A DNA stretch of 64,000 bases, taken from Cyprinodon diabolis (Eukaryota > Chordata > Actinopteri > Cyprinodontiformes > Cyprinodontidae). The stretch is from the NCBI GenBank assembly GCA_030533445.1, contig JARPUW010000305.1:1-64000 (forward strand), written 5' to 3'. The notes beneath the pieces were generated by a model. The model saw only the letters and a list, made by a program, of their open reading frames with translations. It was not told the DNA's origin and made no database searches. A program made the position numbers and the translations under genes. Shown piece by piece: positions 49,209 to 60,136 of this stretch. Position 1 is the stretch's first letter; every line of letters begins with the position of its first letter.

Positions 49209-50354
49209 AACCTAAAGTCGATGAGAGTTTCAGCCTTTCTCTATTCTTTTTGAGCTGAAGATGGGAGAGAAACGAATCAGACTATGTGTTTTCAACTCGT
49301 CATAAATATTTTTCTGAATGACACACATACACCAAAGTTGGTATAGTTGGAGTCGAAGGATTGCTGATGCTCATGGTGAAAATGTTTTTTGAATAACTCA
49401 TACGGTTTTTGATCAGTAGTCGTTTGTTCGGTGCCGTTCTTCCCATACAAAAAAGCCTGGGAAGAAGAAACCAATAGTGAGTGCAGCTGTTGTCTGTGTC
49501 AGTGAGAGGCTCGTTAAGCGTTGTCAAGGTTACCAAGCTTCAAACAGATTTTACCTCTGCTGTTTTAAACAGCACATATTAATCTAATGGAGGGTGAAAG
49601 GACTGATTTAACATTGGGAAATGGATACTATATGACTGCTGTCCATGACACTTCCCTTGCCACTCAGCACTGATAGACTTTCAAAATAAGACTCCAGGGA
49701 CCCTACAAAATAAAAGCCTCTATATTTTTTACATATATTTATTGCCCTATATGGCTCAACATTATGACCCAAACTCAACCCCGTTTTAGAGAATAGACTC
49801 TAGGAGACTGTTTAAAACACACCCTATAGCAAATTTCAAAATAAAAGCCTCCCATTTCCGCTTCATCTACTGCCCTAATAACATGGAAAAAGAGTGATTT
49901 AACGATTGGAAAGTAATCAACTATCATTGACGGGTCTGAACATTTTCTATAAACACAACTCTGTTGGACTTTCAAAATAAGACTCCAGGGACCCTACAAA
50001 ATAAAAGCCTCTAGATTATACTAATGCATTAATTGATGCAAATGGCTCAACATTATGACCCAAACTCTTCCAGGTTGTTTTTATTAGACTCTAGTGACCT
50101 TTTCAAAACACACCCAGAGCAAATTTCACAATAAAAGTCTCCCATTTACTCTGTAATACAGCAACTATTCACCTAATAACATGGAAAACCAGTGATTTAA
50201 CATTTGGAAATGGATTCTATATCACTGCTGGGCGTGACCCATCTTTTGATGCACATTCATGATAGACTTTCAAAATAAGACTACAAGGACTCTACAGAAT
50301 AAAAGCCTCTTCCTTATACACACTCATACATTCTGGCATATTGCTCATTGCCAT

Positions 50355-50560
50355 TGGTGATTTCATCACTGCAATGGCTCTTAGAAGGCGGGCGGAGCCC
50401 GCCAAAGGTGATTACATCACTGCAATGGCTCTTAGCAGGCGGGCGGAGCCCGCCATTGGTGATTTCATCACTGCAATGGCTCTTAGAAGGCGGGCAGAGC
50501 CCGCCATTGGTGATTTTTTTCTTCACTGAGATGGATCCCAGAAGGCGGGCGAAGCCCGCA
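50355..50560. repeat. GC-hairpin array of unit 17 (four hairpins)
   Basis: The AATGGTAACA link and one hairpin are missing, so the first hairpin runs straight into AAAGGTGATTACATC. The lost 27 bp equal one step between the two adjacent hairpins. The last hairpin ends GCCCGCA. Confidence 0.95.
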
Positions 50561-50833
50561 AACTGGGCTTTACCCACTGTGTTTCAATATGGACAAACCA
50601 TATTACCCTTTTGCATCATACGCTGTGCACGTCTATTTCCCAGATTTCAGCACAAGTGGCACACAGCTCTCTTTGCCCATGAACTTGCCCTCTTTCCTTC
50701 CCTCAGCAGCCCTCAAAGGCGTAAGCAGTTGGTCTGGGGAGCCCCGACGTCACTTGCCAGGGCCGTATTGGCCCGGTTCCCCAGACGGGCAGTAGGTGGC
50801 CCCCCTCAAAATTTCTTTAGAAATTTTCTAGTT

Positions 50834-51100
50834 GGGGGGCCACATGCCGAAGGCATGGCCCACCTACTACTATTGCACATATTTATTCCGCGTATTATTG
50901 GGGGGCCACATGCCGAAGGCATGGCCCACCTACTACTATTGCACATATTTATTCCGCGTATTATTATTGGGGGGCCACATGCCGAAGGCATGGCCCACCT
51001 ACTACTATTGCACATATTTATTCCGCGTATTATTGGGGGGCCACATGCCGAAGGCATGGCCCACCTACTACTATTGCACATATTTATTCCGCGTATTATT
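50834..51100. repeat. 66-bp hairpin module, four copies (unit 17)
   Basis: Copies start at 50834, 50900, 50969 and 51035. An extra ATT separates copies 2 and 3, so the array looks like a duplicated pair (66+66+3+66+66). This is the largest module array in the window. Confidence 0.96.
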
Positions 51101-53724
51101 ATTATTATAATTCTCCCGTATACCCAAAACTTCGGCGCGTAACTAGTCCCGCACGGTTTGGCGGATCGGGCCCAAAGTTGGCACACGCGTCGGGACCAAT
51201 GGGGTGATGTGTGCTTGTATAAAACTTTCTCATTAGTCCGAAGGTTTGCGAATTATTAGCGAAAACGTCGCAAAAAAATCCCATAGGAAATGAATGGGGA
51301 GAGGAAAAAAAAAGCATAAAAAACAGCACTTCACTGTGTCGGCATACATTCACCTAGAAAAACAGTTTGAAGCTCAGTTTGTAGATAAATCCTTCGTCTA
51401 TTTAAAACTGAAGACGGTATGTTGATAACTGCTACGGTTTTTGTATAATCAGACCTCAAGCGCCACAAAGTTTTAGCAAAATCCAGCCTGCTAGAGTGGA
51501 GCAACTGAAAAGCTAGAGTGTGAGGCAGGCGTTTTTTAAACACAAAAAAACATTTTAAACTCGCCCTCACGGCCACATATTTATAGCTAGAGTCACCATT
51601 TTTGGTCAGTTTGTAGACTGAAATCTCTGGACCCACACAATATCTTCGGAATTACGGTAGGATTAATACTTTTCCTTAAAAACCCTCCAGACCGACCTAA
51701 AGTCGATGAAAATCAGAGCCGTTTTTCATTGGTTTTGGAGCAGAAGAGGGGAGAAAAACGAATCCGACTATGTGTTTTAAACTCGTCATAAATATTTTTC
51801 TGAATGACACACATACACCAAAGTTGGCATAGTTGGAGTCGAAGGATGACTGACGCTCACGGTGAAAAAATTTTTTGAATAACTCATACGGTTTTTGCTC
51901 AGCAGTCGTTTGTTCGGAGGACATTTTAAGCACCTGAAAGCTGAGTGACAGTGACCTGCTGCAGCTAGCTCAATTAGAAGCTTAGGTGTGATGAAACGTT
52001 TTTTCTTTTTCTTTCTCTTCCCATTCAGTTTGTAGATGACCTACAGCCATGAAAGTTACTCCAATTGAAGACAAGATATAGCTGTCGCTTAGATAAAAAG
52101 AATTTTTCAGATACCTTTTACGGTTTTTACTCAGCAGTCGTTTGTTCGGAGGGGTGCTTTAGCAGCTAAAAGGTGAGTGAGAGTGAGGTCCTGCAGTTCA
52201 AACAAAGGGAGGAGCAGGTGGGCCAACCATTTTGTTTGTGCTTCGTTTTGGGTTGTGAAAGACCTACAGACATGAAGGTTACCCCAGTCTGAGACAAAGG
52301 ATAGATGTTGCTTTCACTGAAAGAATTTTTCAGATATCTTTTACGGTTTTTGCTCAGCAGTCGTTTGTTCGGAGGGTAAGCACCTGGAAGCTAGCTGACA
52401 GTTAGCTTCTGCAGCAGCCTGCTAGAGTGCAGCTGCTGAAATCTTAGTGTGAGGCGGCCATTTTTTAAGATCAAACATCTTATTCTCGCCCTCACGGCCA
52501 CATATTTGGAGCTACAGTCACCATTTTTGGTCAGTTTGTAGACTGAAACCTCTGGACTCACACAATGTCTTCGGAATTACGGTAGGATTAATACTTTGCC
52601 TTAAAAACCCTCCAGACCAACCTAAAGTGGATGAGAGTTTCAGCCTTTCTCCATTCTTTTTGAGCTGAAGATGGGAGAAAAACGAATCAGACTATGTGTT
52701 TTCAACTCGTCATAAATATTTTTCTGAATGACACACATACACCAAAGTTGGTATAGTTGGAGTCGAAGGATTGCTGATGCTCATGGTGAAAATGTTTTTT
52801 GAATAACTCATACGGTTTTTGATCAGTAGTCGTTTGTTCGGTGCCGTTCTTCCCATACAAAAAAGCCTGGGAAGAAGAAACCAATAGTGAGTGCAGCTGT
52901 TGTCTGTGTCAGTGAGAGGCTCGTTAAGCGTTGTCAAGGTTACCAAGCTTCAAACAGATTTTACCTCTGCTGTTTTAAACAGCACATATTAATCTAATGG
53001 AGGGTGAAAGGACTGATTTAACATTGGGAAATGGATACTATATGACTGCTGTACATGACACTTCCCTTGCCACTCAGCACTGATAGACTTTCAAAATAAG
53101 ACTCCAGGGACCCTACAAAATAAAAGCCTCTATATTTTTTACATATATTTATTGCTCTATATGGCTCAACATTATGACCCAAACTCAACCCCGTTTTAGA
53201 GAATAGACTCTAGGAGACTGTTTAAAACACACCCTATAGCAAATTTCAAAATAAAAGCCTCCCATTTCCGCTTCATCTACTGCCCTAATAACATGGAAAA
53301 AGAGTGATTTAACGATTGGAAAGTAATCAACTATCATTGACGGGTCTGAACATTTTCTATAAACACAACTCTGTTGGACTTTCAAAATAAGACTCCAGGG
53401 ACCCTACAAAATAAAAGCCTCTAGATTATAGTAATGCATTAATTGATGCAAATGGCTCAACATTATGACCCAAACTCTTCCAGGTTGTTTTTATTAGACT
53501 CTAGTGACCTTTTCAAAACACACCCCAGAGCAAATTTCACAATAAAAGTCTCCCATTTACTCTGTAATACAGCAACTATTCACCTAATAACATGGAAAAC
53601 CAGTGATTTAACATTTGGAAATGGATTCTATATCACTGCTGGGCGTGACCCATCTTTTGATGCACATTCATGATAGACTTTCAAAATAAGACTACAAGGA
53701 CTCTACAGAATAAAAGCCTCTTCC

Positions 53725-56700
53725 TTATACACACTCATACATTCTGGCATATTGCTCATTGCCATTGGTGATTTCATCACTGCAATGGCTCTTAGAAGGC
53801 GGGCGGAGCCCGCCAATGGTAACAGGCGGGCGGAGCCCGCCAAAGGTGATTACATCACTGCAATGGCTCTTAGCAGGCGGGCGGAGCCCGCCATTGGTGA
53901 TTTCATCACTGCAATGGCTCTTAGAAGGCGGGCAGAGCCCGCCATTGGTGATTTTTTTCTTCACTGAGATGGCTCCTAGCAGGCGGGCGAAGCCCGCCAA
54001 CTGGGCTTTACCCACTGTGTTTCAATATGGACAACCCATATTACCCTTGTGCATCATACTCTGTGCACGTCTATTTCCCAGATTTCAGCACAAGTGGCAC
54101 ACAGCTCTCTTTGCCCATGAACTTGCCCTCTTTCCTTCCCTCAGCAGCCCTCAAAGGCGTAAGCAGTTGGTCTGGGGAGCCCCGACGTCACTTGCCAGGG
54201 CCGTATTGGCCCGGTTCCCCAGACGGGCAGTAGGTGGCCCCCCTCAAAATTTCTTTAGAAATTTTCTAGTTATTATTATTATAATTCTCCCGTATACCCA
54301 AAACTTCGGCACGTAACTAGTCCCGCACGGTTTGGCGGATCGGGCCCAAAGTTGGCACACGCGTTGGGACCAATGGGGTGATGTGTGCTTGTATAAAACT
54401 TTCTCATTAGTCCGAAGGTTTGCGAATTATTAGCGAAAACGTCGCAAAAAAATCCCATAGGAAATGAATGGGAAGAGGTAAAAAAAAGCATAAAAAACAG
54501 CACTTCACTGTGTCGGCAGACATTCACCTAGAAAAACAGTTTGAAGCTCAGTTTGTAGATAAATCCTTCGTCTATTTAAAACTGAAGACGGTATGTTGAT
54601 AACTGCTACGGTTTTTGTATAATCAGACCTCAAGCGCCACAAAGTTTTAGCAAAATCCAGCCTGCTAGAGTGGAGCAACTGAAAAGCTAGAGTGTGAGGC
54701 AGGCATTTTTTAAACACAAAAAAACATTTTAAACTCGCCCTCACGGCCACATATTTATAGCTAGAGTCACCATTTTTGGTCAGTTTGTAGACTGAAATCT
54801 CTGGACCCACACAATATCTTCGGAATTACGGTAGGATTAATACTTTTCCTTAAAAACCCTCCAGACCGACCTAAAGTCGATGAAAATCAGAGCCGTTTTT
54901 CATTGGTTTTGGAGCAGAAGAGGGGAGAAAAACGAATCAGACTATGTGTTTTAAACTCGTCATAAATATTTTTCTGAATGACACACATACACCAAAGTTG
55001 GCTTAGTTGGAGTCGAAGGATGACTGACGCTCACGGTGAAAAAATTTTTTGAATAACTCATACGGTTTTTGCTCAGCAGTCGTTTGTTCGGAGGACATTT
55101 TAAGCACCTGAAAGCTGAGTGACAGTGACCTGCTGCAGCTAGCTCAATTAGAAGCTTAGGTGTGATGAAACGTTTTTTCTTTTTCTTTCTCTTCCCATTC
55201 AGTTTGTAGATGATCTACAGCCATGAAAGTTACTCCAATTGAAGACAAGATATAGCTGTCGCTTAGATAAAAAGAATTTTTCAGATACCTTTTACGGTTT
55301 TTACTCAGCAGTCGTTTGTTCGGAGGGGTGCTTTAGCAGCTAAAAGGTGAGTGAGAGTTAGGTCCTGCAGTTAAAAGAAAGGGAGGAGCAGGTGGGCCAA
55401 CCATTTTGTTTGTGCTTCGTTTTGGGTTGTGAAAGACCTACAGACATGAAGGTTACCCCAGTCTGAGACAAAGGATAGATGTTGCTTTCACTGAAATAAT
55501 TTTTCAGATACCTTTTACGGTTTTTGCTCAGCAGTCGTTTGTTCGGAGGGTAAGCACCTGGAAGCTAGCTGACAGTTAGCTTCTGCAGCAGCCTGCTAGA
55601 GTGCAGCTGCTGAAATCTTAGTGTGAGGCGGCCATTTTTTTAAGATCAAACATCTTATTCTCGCCCTCACGGCCACATATTTGGAGCTACAGTCACCATT
55701 TTTGGTCAGTTTTTAGACTGAAACCTCTGGACTCACACAATGTCTTCGGAATTACGGTAGGATTAATACTTTTCCTTAAAAACCCTCCAGACCAACCTAA
55801 AGTCGATGAGAGTTTCAGCCTTTCTCTATTCTTTTTGAGCTGAAGATGGGAGAGAAACGAATCAGACTATGTGTTTTCAACTCGTCATAAATATTTTTCT
55901 GAATGACACACATACACCAAAGTTGGTATAGTTGGAGTCGAAGGATTGCTGATGCTCATGGTGAAAATGTTTTTTGAATAACTCATACGGTTTTTGATCA
56001 GTAGTCGTTTGTTCGGTGCCGTTCTTCCCATACAAAAAAGCCTGGGAAGAAGAAACCAATAGTGAGTGCAGCTGTTGTCTGTGTCAGTGAGAGGCTCGTT
56101 AAGCGTTGTCAAGGTTACCAAGCTTCAAACAGATTTTACCTCTGCTGTTTTAAACAGCACATATTAATCTAATGGAGGGTGAAAGGACTGATTTAACATT
56201 GGGAAATGGATACTATATGACTGCTGTCCATGACACTTCCCTTGCCACTCAGCACTGATAGACTTTCAAAATAAGACTCCAGGGACCCTACAAAATAAAA
56301 GCCTCTATATTTTTTACATATATTTATTGCCCTATATGGCTCAACATTATGACCCAAACTCAACCCCGTTTTAGAGAATAGACTCTAGGAGACTGTTTAA
56401 AACACACCCTATAGCAAATTTCAAAATAAAAGCCTCCCATTTCCGCTTCATCTACTGCCCTAATAACATGGAAAAAGAGTGATTTAACGATTGGAAAGTA
56501 ATCAACTATCATTGACGGGTCTGAACATTTTCTATAAACACAACTCTGTTGGACTTTCAAAATAAGACTCCAGGGACCCTACAAAATAAAAGCCTCTAGA
56601 TTATACTAATGCATTAATTGATGCAAATGGCTCAACATTATGACCCAAACTCTTCCAGGTTGTTTTTATTAGACTCTAGTGACCTTTTCAAAACACACCC

Positions 56701-56899
56701 CAGAGCAAATTTCACAATAAAAGTCTCCCATTTACTCTGTAATACAGCAACTATTCACCTAATAACATGGAAAACCAGTGATTTAACATTTGGAAATGGA
56801 TTCTATATCACTGCTGGGCGTGACCCATCTTTTGATGCACATTCATGATAGACTTTCAAAATAAGACTACAAGGACTCTACAGAATAAAAGCCTCTTCC
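53725..56899. repeat. Unit 18, class A, 3175 bp
   Basis: The 5' part matches unit 14 at offset 12001 but lacks the 66-bp module. Between about 54360 and 55710 it has many private changes (GCGTTGGGACC, GGAAGAGGTAAAA, GGCAGACATTC, AGGCATTTTTT, TTGGCTTAGTTGG, GATGATCTACAG, GAGTTAGGTCC, GAAATAATTTTTC, CAGTTTTTAGAC), more than most units. Confidence 0.95.
53766..53998. repeat. GC-hairpin array of unit 18 (five hairpins)
   Basis: Canonical class A array with all stems perfect. Confidence 0.95.
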
Positions 56900-56940
56900 T
56901 TATACACACTCATACATTCTGGCATATTGCTCATTGCCAT

Positions 56941-57173
56941 TGGTGATTTCATCACTGCAATGGCTCTTAGAAGGCGGGCGGAGCCCGCCAATGGTAACAG
57001 GCGGGCGGAGCCCGCCAAAGGTGATTACATCACTGCAATGGCTCTTAGCAGGCGGGCGGAGCCCGCCATTGGTGATTTCATCACTGCAATGGCTCTTAGA
57101 AGGCGGGCAGAGCCCGCCATTGGTGATTTTTTTCTTCACTAAGATGGCTCCTAGCAGGCGGGCAAAGCCCGCC
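56941..57173. repeat. GC-hairpin array of unit 19 (fifth loop AAA)
   Basis: Five hairpins with perfect stems. The fifth has loop AAA, reached also in unit 13, and follows CACTAAGATGG instead of CACTGAGATGG. Confidence 0.95.
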
Positions 57174-57446
57174 AACTGGGCTTTACCCACTGTGTTTCAA
57201 TATGGACAACCCATATTACCCTTGTGCATCATACGCTGTGCACGTCTATTTCCCAGATTTCAGCACAAGTGGCACACAGCTCTCTTTGCCCATGAACTTG
57301 CCCTCTTTCCTTCCCTCAGCAGCCCTCAAAGGCGTAAGCAGTTGGTCTGGGGAGCCCCGACGTCACTTGCCAGGGCCGTATTGGCCCGGTTCCCCAGACG
57401 GGCAATAGGTGGCCCCCCTCAAAATTTCTTTAGAAATTTTCTAGTT

Positions 57447-57512
57447 GGGGGGCCACATGCCGAAGGCATGGCCCACCTACTACTATTGCACATATTTATT
57501 CCGCGTATTATT
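57447..57512. repeat. 66-bp hairpin module, one copy (unit 19)
   Basis: One module directly after CTAGTT, matching the consensus. Confidence 0.95.
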
Positions 57513-60136
57513 ATTATTATAATTCTCCCGTATACCCAAAACTTCGGCGCGTAACTAGTCCCGCACGGTTTGGCGGATCGGGCCCAAAGTTGGCACACGC
57601 GTCGGGACCAATGGGGTGATGTGTGCTTGTATAAAACTTTCTCATTAGTCCGAAGGTTTGCGAATTATTAGCGAAAACGTCGCAAAAAAATCCCATAGGA
57701 AATGAATGGGGAGAGGAAAAAAAAAGCATAAAAAACAGCACTTCACTGTGTCGGCATACATTCACCTAGAAAAACAGTTTGAAGCTCAGTTTGTAGATAA
57801 ATCCTTCGTCTATTTAAAACTGAAGACGGTATGTTGATAACTGCTACGGTTTTTGTATAATCAGACCTCAAGCGCCACAAAGTTTTAGCAAAATCCAGCC
57901 TGCTAGAGTGGAGCAACTGAAAAGCTAGAGTGTGAGGCAGGCGTTTTTTAAACACAAAAAAACATTTTAAACTCGCCCTCACGGCCACATATTTATAGCT
58001 AGAGTCACCATTTTTGGTCAGTTTGTAGACTGAAATCTCTGGACCCACACAATATCTTCGGAATTACGGTAGGATTAATACTTTTCCTTAAAAACCCTCC
58101 AGACCGACCTAAAGTCGATGAAAATCAGAGCCGTTTTTCATTGGTTTTGGAGCAGAAGAGGGGAGAAAAACGAATCCGACTATGTGTTTTAAACTCGTCA
58201 TAAATATTTTTCTGAATGACACACATACACCAAAGTTGGCATAGTTGGAGTCGAAGGATGTCTGACGCTCACGGTGAAAAAATTTTTTGAATAACTCATA
58301 CGGTTTTTGCTCAGCAGTCGTTTGTTCGGAGGACATTTTAAGCACCTGAAAGCTGAGTGACAGTGACCTGCTGCAGCTAGCTCAATTAGAAGCTTAGGTG
58401 TGATGAAACGTTTTTTCTTTTTCTTTCTCTTCCCATTCAGTTTGTAGATGACCTACAGCCATGAAAGTTACTCCAATTGAAGACAAGATATAGCTGTCGC
58501 TTAGATAAAAAGAATTTTTCAGACACCTTTTACGGTTTTTACTCAGCAGTCGTTTGTTCGGAGGGGTGCTTTAGCAGCTAAAAGGTGAGTGAGAGTGAGG
58601 TCCTGCAGTTCAAACAAAGGGAGGAGCAGGTGGGCCAACCATTTTGTTTGTGCTTCGTTTTGGGTTGTGAAAGACCTACAGACATGAAGGTTACCCCAGT
58701 CTGAGACAAAGGATAGATGTTGCTTTCACTGAAAGAATTTTTCAGATATCTTTTACGGTTTTTGCTCAGCAGTCGTTTGTTCGGAGGGTAAGCACCTGGA
58801 AGCTAGCTGACAGTTAGCTTCTGCAGCAGCCTGCTAGAGTGCAGCTGCTGAAATCTTAGTGTGAGGCGGCCATTTTTTTAAGATCAAACATCTTATTCTC
58901 GCCCTCACGGCCACATATTTGGAGCTACAGTCACCATTTTTGGTCAGTTTGTAGACTGAAACCTCTGGACTCACACAATGTCTTCGGAATTACGGTAGGA
59001 TTAATACTTTTCCTTAAAAACCCTCCAGACCAACCTAAAGTCGATGAGTTTCAGCCTTTCTCCATTCTTTTTGAGCTGAAGATGGGAGAGAAACGAATCA
59101 GACTATGTGTTTTCAAGTCGTCATAAATATTGTTCTGAATGACACACATACACCAAAGTTGGTATACTTGGAGTCGAAGGATTGCTGATGCTCATGGTGA
59201 AAATGTTTTTTGAATAACTCATACGGTTTTTGATCAGTAGTCGTTTGTTTTCGTTGCCGTTCTTCCCATACAAAAAAGCCTGGGAAGAAGAAACCAATAG
59301 TGAGTGCAGCTGTTGTCTGTGTCAGTGAGAGGCTCGTTAAGCGTTGTCAAGGTTACCAAGCTTCAAACAGATTTTACCTCTGCTGTTTTAAACAGCACAT
59401 ATTAATCTAATGGAGGGTGAAAGGACTGATTTAACATTGGGAAATGGATACTATATGACTGCTGTCCATGACACTTCCCTTGCCACTCAGCACTGATAGA
59501 CTTTCAAAATAAGACTCCAGGGACCCTACAAAATAAAAGCCTCTATATTTTTTACATATATTTATTGCCCTATATGGCTCAATATTATGACCCAAACTCA
59601 ACCCCGTTTTAGAGAATAGACTCTAGGAGACTGTTTAAAACACACCCTATAGCAAATTTCAAAATAAAAGCCTCCCATTTCCGCTTCATCTACTGCCCTA
59701 ATAACATGGAAAAAGAGTGATTTAACGATTGGAAAGTAATCAACTATCATTGACGGGTCTGAACATTTTCTATAAACACAACTCTGTTGGACTTTCAAAA
59801 TAAGACTCCAGCGACCCTACAAAATAAAAGCCTCTAGATTATACTAATGCATTAATTGATGCAAATGGCTCAACATTATGACCCAAACTCTTCCAGGTTG
59901 TTTTTATTAGACTCTAGTGACCTTTTCAAAACACACCCAGAGCAAATTTCACAATAAAAGTCTCCCATTTACTCTGTAATACAGCAACTATTCACCTAAT
60001 AACATGGAAAACCAGTGATTTAACATTTGGAAATTGATTCTATATAACTGCTGGGCATGACCCATCTTTAGATGCACTTCCATGATAGACTTTCAAAATA
60101 AGACTCCAGGGACTCTACAGAATAAAAGCCTCTTCC

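Larger units (their letters stand above)
48099..50313. repeat. Unit 16, class B, 2215 bp, internally deleted
   Basis: The only short unit. It keeps the normal start, spacer, first 230-bp monomers and the whole 295-bp block, but about 925 bp are missing from the middle. The TACGG anchors are at 48948, 49168 and 49401 only, three instead of seven. Diagnostic bases are copy-1 type up to 49157 (CAATATC) and copy-2 type from 49209 (AGACCAACC), so the exchange lies in 49158-49208. Confidence 0.96.
50314..53724. repeat. Unit 17, class A, 3411 bp (longest)
   Basis: It has lost one short hairpin step (27 bp) but carries four 66-bp modules. It shares GGATCCCAGAAG and GCCCGCAAACTGG near 50531-50565 with unit 1 only. 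Private spacer change GGACAAACCATATT. From 51331 it matches units 13 and 11. Confidence 0.95.
56900..60136. repeat. Unit 19, class A start with unit 8/10-type 3' half, 3237 bp
   Basis: One 66-bp module. From 57743 it is colinear with unit 10 at offset 28015, including GGATGTCTGACGC and TTTGTTTTCGTTGCC. Private spacer change GGGCAATAGGTGG near 57402 alters the arm facing the 66-bp module. Confidence 0.95.

Noticed and set aside
50348..51142. Open frame of 264 codons (with 183-250-codon relatives in most other units)
   Set aside because: It is a translation of the hairpin array, the spacer and the 66-bp modules. Other frames and the opposite strand over the same bases are also open, length follows repeat copy number, and no domain or signal is recognisable.
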